Counted from the first letter of the stretch, positions 16,901 to 23,836 are shown. The stretch: DNA of 25,452 nt from DUZB01 sp964407525 (GCA_964407525.1 CAYOWC010000036.1:1-25452), one strand, 5' to 3'. Numbers and translations are program-made. The notes: generated from the letters alone by a model not told the origin.

Positions 16901-17373
16901 CCGAATCGTTCAGCCGAGAACCGAAGCCTTACCTTTTCCCCACTGCCCTTATACTCAAAGAGATTGGCCCAGGCATCCTTCGTTTTACTGTCAAATCGGT
17001 ATGTCTTGCGCGAGGTGTCATTATATACTTTTTTCCGTCCAATCACCTTGAAAAGGGGAGCGTTTTCCAGATCGGGAAGCGCATCCTTCCACTTCCTGTA
17101 AATCCGAGAGAGCAGTTTTTCCTTTTTTGAAGAACCTGCGCCTCGTCCAACAGTTTCGTTGAGCAATACAAGAAGGTCTGCATGGTCTTCCAGTGGGATA
17201 GACGATATACGTCCGTCCTTCTTCATTTGTTCCACCACGAGGGCAATCACGGAGAGGTAAAATCTGCGGGATGGGGTATCAAAATGAAGACTCAAGACCT
17301 TTTGGTCAGGAAGGTTCAGATGGAGCTTAAATTGATTTAGGTCAATCCGTATAGACGTGCTTGATATTTTCAT
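13921..17373 (-). CDS. Paralog B: complete N-module / kinase C-lobe / TM / PEGA-like / FGE-like / hydrolase fusion
   Basis: Complete 1150-residue version of the protein broken by the gap at 9422. The start ATG follows AGGAGGCTTA. Order: N-module 1-188; kinase C-lobe 244-420 with catalytic-loop-like YEDLK (D289), DSG at 311-313 for DFG, APE (342-344) and D356, but no glycine loop, VAIK Lys or HRD; membrane helix 448-467 after RKKR; helical segment 475-530; PEGA-like 531-585; FGE/SUMF1-like 622-850, in which both positions of the FGE cysteine pair (GGMWRDPAYMF) are not Cys; hydrolase 905-1140 with candidate triad S1033 (GVSWGS), D1088, H1120. Positive residues before the helix put the N-half in the cytoplasm and the rest in the periplasm. 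It lies 87 bases downstream of the channel gene on the same strand. A membrane signalling or sensor-enzyme role is inferred. Confidence 0.88.
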   Translation of the reverse strand: MKISSTSIRIDLNQFKLHLNLPDQKVLSLHFDTPSRRFYLSVIALVVEQMKKDGRISSIPLEDHADLLVLLNETVGRGAGSSKKEKLLSRIYRKWKDALPDLENAPLFKVIGRKKVYNDTSRKTYRFDSKTKDAWANLFEYKGSGEKVRLRFSAERFGVELEDVLVVYGDRSNTGEGTAWDRFVEHLRNDVKGRVQTEDGRTAKEQDAPGYGPEVTPVGDEGNDRDGEWKSKPFPEPVDLRYTGGDGLNDWLEKQGGIEKIPMKTRLEMIAQLAIALSAAHDSEGQYEDLKSGKSSAQSDDSDSSRIPLTDSGISLLIHEGVPEILIENISKGGNDNMLYTAPELLDGRPPSPRSDVYSLGVLLYQLVVGDISRPLDPDWKQAVSDDILREDIAMCVERLPENRLAHPVELSERLRKLDERRRFLELENPAEKSEQDTLLLNKRKKRWLVYGSALIIILGLITVFGIRQHSMSQAQAARQSAYKMALPKIRQLLEKENYVEAYSLAKDTEKNIPNDPTLARYIKDATNTLNIVTTPPGAKVSYRPYNDLKGPWIDLGITPIQGVAVPVGMHRFKIQKERYEDRHLVRAVVLRDGFSKEYMGVLRPLYGNPFQFDLYEKGRVPPGMIAVDRGRFLVAIKGLTVKTTGDVLDRFLIDETEVTNRAYKEFIDAGGYAEPKYWKQEFKKDGQVIPWDEAMKAFVDRTGQPGPSTWEFEDYFQGRDDYPVSGLSWFEAAAYAEFRGKSLPTIYHWARAAFPIDEIHAPLTPYLIPQSNIEGTGLAEAGSFPGIGSSGAKDMAGNVREWCWNGLGEQRYCLGGMWRDPAYMFNESFAPSAWDRSSDNGFRCALYPNDAPVPEKFLKEAYLGFHDPYSIPAYSDEAMQAMKAMYEYERTPFRPIIESKKKGGKGWRRETVTIDAAYNSERLIIHLDLPTSCAPPYKTVIYYPGGSALLQPTFSRSFLWEPWDLLPKNGRAFICPIYSGTYERGGDDPDKWRKKNGAQWRFEWLNDLRRTIDYLETREDIDTKNIVFLGVSWGSFMGPMLSPFEERIKGLILVSGCIYTPGMRPKPKGLEQPHVTIPVLMLNGKYDYAWPVKTHQKPLFDLLGTPPEHKKHVIYESGHLPLPRAPMMKEIFAFLDKYQGPVNCDEKPR

Positions 17374-17464
17374 TAAGCCTCCTGAAAATATAGTGGCCTA
17401 TGATGTAAGTGCGCTCCCCAGCAATATCAAGCAGTTCAATAGCCTGATCATCTAATACTTTCAC
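17342..17464 (-). CDS. Possible 40-residue coupled small protein
   Basis: A GTG at 17464 overlaps the channel gene's TGA as GTGA and opens a 40-codon frame (MKVLDDQAIELLDIAGERTY, then IIGHYIFRRLNENIK). It stops 32 bases inside paralog B. Its AGG-AGG codons double as the ribosome site of paralog B. The stop-start overlap and amphipathic look are suggestive, but the frame is short and could be chance in the 87-base spacer. If real, it would couple translation of the channel and paralog B. Confidence 0.25.
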   Translation of the reverse strand: MKVLDDQAIELLDIAGERTYIIGHYIFRRLNENIKHVYTD

Positions 17465-18840
17465 GGAAGTCTGGCAGAATTTCCAGCTTTCCCAAGGTCT
17501 GCTTGATCTTGATTACCCTGTGCTTGGGCAGATCCGACAGACACGAGCGAGTCGGGTTCAAGATTGACTTTTCTCGTTATCGGATCCGGTTCCGCAAAAT
17601 CAGTCTCTGTCTGGAACACACGCAGTCCGAAGACAGGAAGCAGTGACAGAAGGTGGTCAAAAATCGTCGCCTGGATGTCTTCGTAAAACGCCCACCGCGT
17701 ATCGGTGGTGAAACAGTACAACTCGATCGGAAGGCCATTCTCAGTCGGCTGCAACTGCCGCACCAGGAGAGTCATTCCGTCGTGGTGGATCTTCGGATGT
17801 TGCAGGATGTAAGTAAGACAGTACTGACGGAAGAGGCCGCTGTTGGTAACCAGCAGACCTTCGGCACACTCGGGATTACCGTCAACTGCCTGTTTTTCCA
17901 GTGCCAGGGCCTTGTCTACAAGAGGGGTCTTCTCGAGTTGGTCCAGCTCTTCCCCGGACAACGTCCTGATCGACCGCTGGTCAAGCATGATGGATCGTTT
18001 GATGCGTCTGCCTCCGGAGTCGAACATTCCCCGCCAATTGGTGAAGGAGTTCTGGATTAGAATGTAGGTGGGCAAGTTCGTAATGGTACGATCAAAGTTT
18101 TGTATTTTCACTACATTCAACGAGAGATCGAGCACGTACCCGTTAGCGTCCGTGCCGTTTACCGCGATCCAATCCCCCTTCCGTACCAGGTCGCCGGTAG
18201 TGACGATCACGTTGGCGAACATCGATAGGAGCGTATCTCGAAAGACGATAAGGAGGACCGCCGACATCGCTCCCAGACCGGTAAGGAAGTAGGTCGGGGA
18301 TTTCCCTAGCAGCGTGGCAAGAACCAGGATAATCGCTACGCCATGGATGAGGAAAGAGCCGACCATGATATATCCCTCAAATGCTTTGTCTCGATTGACC
18401 GACGGCAAGCTCGAATAATAATCGTCTGCAAACCGAAAAATCCGTACGATCATTCTGGCAATCACTAAAATCAGCAAGGCGTCGATCACCCGATGTGCCA
18501 GATTGTGGAACTCTTTGCTGAGATCCGGCAGCACGTCGAAAATGGAGGCGATCACAACGATCGCGAGGATGCTCGCCATGCTCCCCAGCAAGTTGCTCTT
18601 CAGGAGCTGGTTCAACCGAACTCTTTTGGAAGCGAACCTGCTCTTGGCAATTGGCCTGAATATCAGGAACCTGAAGAGAAGGTAAATCAGCAAAACAATG
18701 ATAATCAGGCTGATGACAACGATGATCGGGTACGCGATTGTGTCGGATGTCAGGCCGCCCATGGTTTGATCCAGCCAATCCATGATTGAACTTCCGCCGT
18801 CAGTATCTATAGAAGAACTTGGATCTTTGTCCGTTGGCAT
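17461..18840 (-). CDS. MscS-family mechanosensitive channel (YbdG/MscM-like)
   Basis: Inner-membrane small-conductance channel of 459 residues that releases solutes on osmotic downshift. The ATG at 18840 is preferred over the TTG at 18858 because AAAGGAGG precedes it. About five hydrophobic segments (residues 35-60, 85-105, 118-140, 158-180 and 185-205) lead to the pore-lining helix and the conserved FRDTLLSMFANVIVTTGDLV stretch of the MscS beta domain, then KGDWI and a soluble C-terminal domain. The long tail and the ITNLPTYILIQNSFTNWRGM segment favour the larger YbdG type over minimal MscS. Paralog B follows 87 bases downstream on the same strand and may share its transcript, which would place B in an envelope-stress context. 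Confidence 0.92.
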   Translation of the reverse strand: MPTDKDPSSSIDTDGGSSIMDWLDQTMGGLTSDTIAYPIIVVISLIIIVLLIYLLFRFLIFRPIAKSRFASKRVRLNQLLKSNLLGSMASILAIVVIASIFDVLPDLSKEFHNLAHRVIDALLILVIARMIVRIFRFADDYYSSLPSVNRDKAFEGYIMVGSFLIHGVAIILVLATLLGKSPTYFLTGLGAMSAVLLIVFRDTLLSMFANVIVTTGDLVRKGDWIAVNGTDANGYVLDLSLNVVKIQNFDRTITNLPTYILIQNSFTNWRGMFDSGGRRIKRSIMLDQRSIRTLSGEELDQLEKTPLVDKALALEKQAVDGNPECAEGLLVTNSGLFRQYCLTYILQHPKIHHDGMTLLVRQLQPTENGLPIELYCFTTDTRWAFYEDIQATIFDHLLSLLPVFGLRVFQTETDFAEPDPITRKVNLEPDSLVSVGSAQAQGNQDQADLGKAGNSARLP

Positions 18841-19530
18841 CCCGCCTCCTTTGCTCAAGTGGGTGGAAGCAATATAAATCTGTGGGGCTTACTTAATAAC
18901 TTTTACAGCTCGGTAGAGATCGTCCTCGAACAAGACTTTCTATGCCCTGCCAACCGCGTTCTCAGGTGATCAGAAGGCCCTTTTTGAGGGAAAATAGTAG
19001 GTGATTAGGCCTGATGTGTCAAGAGGAATTCAATCATCCCGCCAGGCAGATTTGTGAGAGTAACTCCCTGCATGGAATTGAGAATCCCGTTTGAGGCAAG
19101 GCTGGAAAAGAGTTGGATACCAGGACAGTGAATAGGGGCTTGATCATTCTGAAAAAGTGGGAAAAGTGGGTGAGGGGTTTGCGCTGCGTGTGAAAAGTTT
19201 CGGTTCAGGGTTCAAGGTTAAAAGGTTCTCCGTTTTCGCTTCACTTCAGATGGGATCTTCGACAGGTTTGGACTGCTAATTTTCACCCCTGTGTGAGTGG
19301 TGTCCTGCCACGACCGGTTCTGCATTAAACAGGAGTCGGTAGTTCGAGAGACACGGAAAATCGCGGCTAAAACCCACCAAACGGACTGTGGACAAGGCCC
19401 CTCACACAGACTAGCGATGGAATGCGCACTGACCATTTTCCCCGGCCAGAGGCGGCATTCGTAAGCTGCCTGGATTCATAACAAATTTTGCAGGATCAAG
19501 AATGATAGCCTCGTAAAAACTCCCCAAATC

Positions 19531-19644
19531 CGTCACCCCCGCGAAGGCAGGGGTCTAGGTAAGCGAGCATGCGAGACTCTTGGTCTGAGCATGCGAGACT
19601 CCGGAAGCATCTGATGGTGAATTCCCGCGTTCGCAGGAATGACG
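19531..19644. repeat. REP-like element with internal direct repeat
   Basis: Ends CGTCACCCCCGCGAAGGCAG (from 19531) and TTCCCGCGTTCGCAGGAATG-ACG (to 19644) are imperfect inverted copies, the familiar GTCATTCCCGCGnnnGCGGGAATGAC type of extragenic repeat. Inside, GAGCATGCGAGACTC is repeated directly at 19565-19579 and 19587-19601. Non-coding and likely mobile in the past. Confidence 0.75.
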
Positions 19645-19750
19645 AAAACGGATGGAATTTGAATTTTGACAAATTCATCAAGATTTGACTTTACCTTTAC
19701 CAGGATTCTCTGTCGGTCCCTTTCTTTTTCCTAAAATAAGGTTTGCATAT

Positions 19751-19799
19751 TTAACCCACAAGGTCAAAATTGAGACTCAATTTTAACCTTATGAGTTAA
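19751..19799. repeat. 49-base near-perfect palindrome
   Basis: TTAACCCACAAGGTCAAAAT and its mirror ATTTTAACCTTATGAGTTAA surround a central TTGAGACTCAA. Only a few mismatches break the symmetry over the whole length. It lies directly before the ATPase remnant at 19802 and could be an operator, a recombination end, or an extragenic palindrome. The AT-rich stem lacks a T-run, so it is not a standard terminator. Confidence 0.7.
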
Positions 19800-19801
19800 T
19801 T

Positions 19802-19999
19802 TTGTCAGAAATAAACAGGGAAAATGATGGACAAATTCATCCAAAAAGTCTGAAATCACTTAAGACTTTTCGGGGTGATTATCCGGAAGCCAATACGATG
19901 TTGATATATCGAGAGACAGAAAAACTGGTGGTTGATGGAATTGTCTGTTGGCCGGTTGATGACTTTCTCCTTCAACTTAGGCCGAACCACTGGCCGTAG
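19802..19999 (+). pseudogene. C-terminal remnant of a probable AAA/DUF4143-type ATPase
   Basis: 65 codons contain QIHPKSLKSLKTFRGDYPEA, then NTMLIYRETEKLVVDGIVCW and PVDDFLLQL, followed by a stop. This resembles the end of the bacterial AAA ATPases with a C-terminal DUF4143 nuclease-like domain, where a Lys-Ser-Leu-x-x-Leu helix, a YPEA turn, a strand LIY and a closing PVxxFL occur. The roughly 350 residues that should precede it are absent; the palindrome at 19751-19799 stands in their place. No ribosome site precedes the frame. I take it as a gene scar, not an expressed protein. Confidence 0.5.
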
Positions 20000-20014
20000 A
20001 TACCACTATAGAGA

Positions 20015-20035
20015 AAGGGAATCGGAATATCCCTT
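20015..20035 (-). terminator. Weak hairpin downstream of paralog C
   Basis: AAGGGA (20015-20020) and TCCCTT (20030-20035) can pair around a nine-base loop. On the - strand the stem is followed by TCTCT. It lies 31 bases after the paralog C stop, in the right place but weak. Confidence 0.3.
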
Positions 20036-20065
20036 GCCCTCTGTAAGCCAAATGAAGAAGTTTTC

Positions 20066-22471
20066 TTAATTCAACCCCGCCTTTTTCAGGGAATCGATAA
20101 ACCGTTTCTTGTCTTCGGGTTGATAGTCAAAAAAGCTGTTGCGCTCACAGTCTTCCAGCAAAAAGCCGGGATTCAGCCGGTGTATCTCCGCGACCTCAGC
20201 ACTCGCCCGTTCCATCCGGCCCCCCAGACTACAGGCGGCCGCCAGCCAGATACGTCCCACCATAGACGCCGGTTTAAATTCAACGGCCTTCTCCAATTCG
20301 ATAACGGCGGCATCATATTGCCCACTGATGACATATTCCCTTCCCAAATACAGCGGGGTGAAGGGCTTTGGCCTCAGCTTGACGGCCCGCTTTCCCATTG
20401 AAACCGCCTCTTCATATCTTCCATTCATGCCCAATATTCTCGAAAAGTGGCGCAGCACCTCCGGGTTATCGGGATGGTGTCGCATAAGGTCTTGCATAAC
20501 GGCAATCGCTTTTTCGGGCTGTCCCGTCACGTGAAGGGCAACGCTATAGGTTCCCATGAAAAATATGGGCGGCTCCGGATTAAATTTCAGTGTCTTTTCA
20601 AGCTGGCGAAGGCCCTCCTCGGGGCGGCCGTCCTGCAAGAGCGCCATGGAGAGAACCCATGACCAATAGGTGTAGAAACGTGTTGGGCAACGATCGACGA
20701 TCTGGCTGAGCATAGTAATGGATTTTTTCGTGTATCCCAGCCAGAAATAGCACCACGCCACCCGCCCCGCATACCAGAAGGGGGGGGTTGGGTCCAGGCG
20801 GATGGCTTTTTCAATCCACGGAATGGCGTCCTTGTATCGTTCCATTGATAAAAGGGCCATAGCGTAAAGCCAGTGCACTTGGGAGAGGTTTGGATCTAGT
20901 GAAAGACCTTTTTTTGCCGCTTCCAAGGCTTTTTTCGGTTGCCCGGTCTCTGCATGAATAACGGCGAGAAGCATATGAGGACCGGAATCTGCCTCATTCA
21001 AGGAAAGGGCTTTTTGTCCTAGCTCCATGGCTTTTTTATAGGATTCCGACGGGGTTTTGCTCCATCCCCAAAAGAAGGCTTCATGCCGATAGGTCCACCC
21101 CAACAGAGTATATGCAACGGCATATTCCGGGTCCAGAGCGATGGCCTCATTATACAATTGCCTGGCAATCTTATTGTCGTTCTTATTCCAGTGATAAACA
21201 TGGTGCAGGCCCTTCACAACTTTCAAATATGCTTCCAGATTTCGGGTGCCTCTTCCATAAACACGGGCCGACTCTCCCTCTGTCAGTTTGACTTGCAGTG
21301 CGGTTATGACATTCTTCGTGATGTCGTCTTGCAAAGAGAAGAGATCTTTCAAATCCCTTTCGTAGCTTTCAGCCCACAAGTGATGCCCCGTGACGGCATC
21401 AATCAACTGCGCTGTAATCCGTATGCGGTTTCCTGATTTCTGAACGCTCCCTTCCAACACATAGCGAACCCCCAGATCTCGCCCCACCTCCTGGACTTTA
21501 ACCGGCTTTCCTTTATAACTGTAGCTTGAGTTGCGGGCAATGACGCTCATTTTAGGAATTTTTGCAAGGGCTGTGATGATCTGCTCGGTAATGCCGTCAC
21601 TGAGATAGTCCTGGGCTGGGTCGCCATTGAGGTTGACAAAAGGAAGCACAGCGATGGATGGTTTTTCCACCATTTGGTGCGATAGGATTTGCGCTGTTTT
21701 GGCACTTGGATTTCCGGGACCCTCAAGAACGGATTTCAGGCCGAAGAACAAGGAAAATAACGCCATTAAGATGAGAAATACAAGCACTGAACCATCTTTC
21801 CACCTGCCTTTTCGAGATTTTTCTTCAATATCTGTCTTTTCATTTTCGGCCGCCGGAGTTTCGGATTCAGAAGAGTTAAAAGAAATCTCTTCCGGTTCTA
21901 CTTGCACCCTACGTTTCAGGCTTTTTATGAATCGATCCCACGGAGTTTTTCCGTCCTCTTCCGTACCGTAAATAAGGGCCACATCATCTAATGAAATTCC
22001 CATCCGGTCTACGGAAAACTGCAGACTGATGTTCTTTCCACTCCCTCGGTACTCAAAAAGATTGGCCCAGGCATCCTTGGTTACTTCATCAAAGCGGTAG
22101 GTTTTTTCCGCTGCGTCTTCATATCTTTTTTTTCGTCCTGCAATTTTAAAAAGGGGCGCGGTTTCCAAATCGGGAAGGGCATTCTTCCATTTTCGGTAAA
22201 TCCGGGGCAGCATATTTTTCTTTTCAGAAGACCCGGCCGATCCCCCGATTGTCTCGTTTAGCAGGGCCAGAACGTCAGAGAGAGGATCAAGAGGCACGAA
22301 AGAAATACTGTCGGCCTTTTTCATCTGGTGCACTACGAGAGCAATCACGGACAGATAAAACCGGCGGGAAGGGGTATCAAATTGAAGGCTTAGAACTCGT
22401 CCAGGTATGTTTATATGAAGCTTGAATTGTTCGAGGTCAATCTGAATGGAGGGGTCTTTTCTACTCACCAT
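20066..22471 (-). CDS. Paralog C: N-module / TM / TolB-like / TPR protein
   Basis: 801 residues. The first ~188 residues (IQIDLEQFKLHINIPG ... TPWDRFIKSL) are the same module as in paralogs A and B, with blocks such as FDTPSRRFYLSVIALVV identical to B. Then comes an acidic linker, a membrane helix (228-247) after KSRKGRWK, a TolB-like domain (270-396: KPSIAVLPFVNLNGDPAQDY, LSDGITEQI, YVLEGSVQKSG, HHLWAESYERDL), and about nine TPR-type repeats (410-775). TolB-like plus TPR halves are common behind CadC-type DNA-binding or adenylate-cyclase domains; here the N-module takes that place. The ATG at 22471 lacks a clear Shine-Dalgarno site. A 22-bp palindrome and a 104-base leader shared with the 23.5-kb region lie upstream. 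Probable transmembrane one-component regulator; the ligand is unknown. Confidence 0.88.
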   Translation of the reverse strand: MVSRKDPSIQIDLEQFKLHINIPGRVLSLQFDTPSRRFYLSVIALVVHQMKKADSISFVPLDPLSDVLALLNETIGGSAGSSEKKNMLPRIYRKWKNALPDLETAPLFKIAGRKKRYEDAAEKTYRFDEVTKDAWANLFEYRGSGKNISLQFSVDRMGISLDDVALIYGTEEDGKTPWDRFIKSLKRRVQVEPEEISFNSSESETPAAENEKTDIEEKSRKGRWKDGSVLVFLILMALFSLFFGLKSVLEGPGNPSAKTAQILSHQMVEKPSIAVLPFVNLNGDPAQDYLSDGITEQIITALAKIPKMSVIARNSSYSYKGKPVKVQEVGRDLGVRYVLEGSVQKSGNRIRITAQLIDAVTGHHLWAESYERDLKDLFSLQDDITKNVITALQVKLTEGESARVYGRGTRNLEAYLKVVKGLHHVYHWNKNDNKIARQLYNEAIALDPEYAVAYTLLGWTYRHEAFFWGWSKTPSESYKKAMELGQKALSLNEADSGPHMLLAVIHAETGQPKKALEAAKKGLSLDPNLSQVHWLYAMALLSMERYKDAIPWIEKAIRLDPTPPFWYAGRVAWCYFWLGYTKKSITMLSQIVDRCPTRFYTYWSWVLSMALLQDGRPEEGLRQLEKTLKFNPEPPIFFMGTYSVALHVTGQPEKAIAVMQDLMRHHPDNPEVLRHFSRILGMNGRYEEAVSMGKRAVKLRPKPFTPLYLGREYVISGQYDAAVIELEKAVEFKPASMVGRIWLAAACSLGGRMERASAEVAEIHRLNPGFLLEDCERNSFFDYQPEDKKRFIDSLKKAGLN

Positions 22472-22553
22472 AGTTCTATTGCGTCAGAAGCGCCTTGATG
22501 GGATTTTTTGGCATCTTTCAGATAACCCAAAGGGTGGTTCACACACTCTTGCG

Positions 22554-22657
22554 ATAAAATCCTTACGGATTAACTCCGGAACTTTGATCCCAAGAAGTTT
22601 AGACGTAAGCCTTCAATTTTCTTTTCCGAAAAAGTATAAAGTAACGAATAAAAGATG
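22554..22657 (-). repeat. Leader repeat, copy 1 (before paralog C)
   Basis: 104 bases that align without gaps to 23503-23606; by hand I count about 79 identical positions, mostly transitions elsewhere, with the first 20+ bases from ATAAAATCCTTACGG identical. It lies between the palindrome at 22695 and the paralog C start, so it is probably transcribed as part of the 5' leader. AATCC-GTAA-GGATT can form a small hairpin. In the coding sense a stop codon interrupts this copy but not copy 2. Confidence 0.65.
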
Positions 22658-22694
22658 CTGTTTTTTTAGTCGTTTTTGAAGAAGAAAGAGGAAA

Positions 22695-22742
22695 GTTGAC
22701 GGTTTAACCCGTCAACTTCTTGCGGTGCGGACTGTAACATAA
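22695..22742 (-). promoter_or_regulatory. 22-bp palindrome upstream of paralog C, class 1
   Basis: Core 22695-22716 is GTTGACGG-TTTAAC-CCGTCAAC, with perfect outer arms. CTGTAACATAA follows at 22732-22742, the same neighbour as at paralog A. The core lies 224 bases before the start codon, with the leader repeat between. Candidate operator. Confidence 0.6.
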
Positions 22743-22832
22743 AGGGATTTGTTCGGAAAGGATTATTTACGTGAATTGCGGCAATGTTATTGCACGTCTA
22801 ACACCCGATTGTATCTTTCAGATGGAAATTTT

Positions 22833-22872
22833 AGCAGAGGTCGCGCCAAAGTCAGAAGCCGCAACCTCTGCT
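22833..22872 (-). terminator. Hairpin after the lipoprotein gene
   Basis: AGCAGAGGT (22833-22841) and ACCTCTGCT (22864-22872) pair perfectly, and inner GC bases extend the stem. It starts 20 bases past the lipoprotein stop on the - strand and is followed by AAAATTT. Stem strength and position fit a terminator; the T-tract is poor. Confidence 0.5.
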
Positions 22873-22892
22873 GCGATAGAATGTAATGGGCA

Positions 22893-23342
22893 CTATTTTC
22901 GCGTCAATGTAGTATTTGCCTCGATCTCAGGCAATTGCGTATCTAGAATTATTCTGTTCCCTGCCTCTTCGATTTCCCCGAAACTGTTGACCCAGCCGTA
23001 TATTGTATAGAGTTGGATTTTGCTTATACCAGCTCCTTTCAACGTTCCCTTTACCTTTTCCAATGGGGCCGCGTGCGGGTAATTCCCGCTTGTCAAAACG
23101 GCTACGAACCGGTCCCCTTCTTGCTTTATTGTTGCCAACCCATTATACGAAGTATTGCCTGAAAGGTTTGTCTCAATACTCCACTCTCCATTCAAATCAT
23201 ACACCACTTCCCCCTTAGAAAGTGTCAGGGTGTTCGACATACCGGCTTTCAACGTGGCGCTCTTTGCACCATCTCTCATGGCAGTGTTACAGGCTGCAGC
23301 ACAAAATAAGATAAAAAGACAAATCACCATACATTTTTTCAT
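22893..23342 (-). CDS. Putative lipoprotein of unknown function
   Basis: 149 residues. AAGGAG precedes the ATG by eight bases. MKKCMVICLFILFCAAAC is a lipoprotein signal peptide with lipobox AAAC and the lipidated Cys at position 18, so the protein should be anchored in the inner or outer membrane. The mature part is beta-rich, with repeated Gly/Asn turns (DLNGEWSIETNLSGNTSYNG, GTLKGAGISKI, YGWVNSFGEIEEAGNRI). It recalls the small 'DUF/lipocalin-like' barrels that report background binding (N-G-x-W-x-I), but I cannot name a family. It is monocistronic, with a hairpin after the stop. A class 2 palindrome lies about 310 bases upstream, with leader copy 2 between. The similar strand pattern and the shared site with the gene at 11708-12040 hint at a common regulon. 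Confidence 0.8.
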   Translation of the reverse strand: MKKCMVICLFILFCAAACNTAMRDGAKSATLKAGMSNTLTLSKGEVVYDLNGEWSIETNLSGNTSYNGLATIKQEGDRFVAVLTSGNYPHAAPLEKVKGTLKGAGISKIQLYTIYGWVNSFGEIEEAGNRIILDTQLPEIEANTTLTRK

Positions 23343-23502
23343 TGAACATTCTCCTTGATAAAAAGGCTTCTGCTATTCCAAAGCCCTTTCGGTTTGAGGT
23401 TACATGTTTACCATCCTTTCATTGCGAACAGGCGTTTGAACAAATCTGACAACTCCTCGGCATCCATCACACAAACCAAAAAACAGTTTGCACTTCTTTG
23501 AA

Positions 23503-23606
23503 ATAAAATCCTTACGGATTAACTCCAGAACATTAATCTCAGGGAGTTTGGGCATAAGTCTTTTATTGTTCTTCCCGGAAAAATGTAGAGTGACAAATGA
23601 AGAATG
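23503..23606 (-). repeat. Leader repeat, copy 2 (before the lipoprotein gene)
   Basis: Gap-free partner of 22554-22657. On the - strand it lies inside an open frame (23684 to 23400) containing MPKLPEINVLELIRKDFI. The other copy keeps SKLLGIKVPELIRKDFI in the same frame but has an upstream stop. No ribosome site precedes the frame, so I list the element as a repeat or leader rather than a gene. It ends about 160 bases before the lipoprotein start. Confidence 0.65.
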
Positions 23607-23632
23607 TCGATTTTTCGATGAAAACTGTACTA

Positions 23633-23675
23633 TGATACCAATATTGACGATTAGTTGACGGTACGAACCGTCAAC
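23633..23675 (-). promoter_or_regulatory. 22-bp palindrome with flanking half-site, class 2
   Basis: Core 23654-23675 is GTTGACGG-TACGAA-CCGTCAAC with perfect 8-bp arms. TGATACCAATATTGACG (23633-23649) lies four bases to the left, exactly as at 12091-12133. It could serve the lipoprotein gene on the - strand or, less likely, the transporter on the + strand, whose own promoter is at 23809. Confidence 0.6.
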
Positions 23676-23808
23676 TTTTTCCATTTTTTTTATGATTTCT
23701 GAAAAAAAGGGATTTTCTGGAGCGAAACGGTAATCCGCGATGAGTTAAACTCTGGACTTGGTCTTAACGTCGGCCATTAGACTTGTTTTCCTACTCATCC
23801 ATAATCCT

Positions 23809-23836
23809 TTGACACGGATTAAAGAGGTATGATAAA
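23809..23836 (+). promoter_or_regulatory. Probable sigma-70 promoter of the MFS transporter
   Basis: TTGACA (23809-23814), 16 bases, GATAAA (23831-23836), about 85 bases before the start codon. The -35 box is consensus and the -10 box is moderate. The leader in between shows no clear structure. Confidence 0.5.

Larger units (their letters stand above)
18841..19801. other. Intergenic region without a recognisable gene
   Basis: Nearly 1 kb upstream of the channel gene. It holds the 19531-19644 repeat and the 19751-19799 palindrome. The remainder shows only short frames without ribosome sites and no recognisable product. The channel promoter must lie near 18860-18960 on the - strand, but I see no convincing -35/-10 pair. 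The 209-base stretch 18950-19160 is also featureless. Confidence 0.55.

Noticed and set aside
19218..19436. A 72-codon - strand frame
   Set aside because: No ribosome site, no recognisable motif and no supporting context.
23400..23684. A 94-codon - strand frame upstream of the lipoprotein
   Set aside because: It begins inside the regulatory palindrome, lacks a ribosome site, and its homologous copy at 22554-22657 is interrupted by a stop; treated as a leader repeat.
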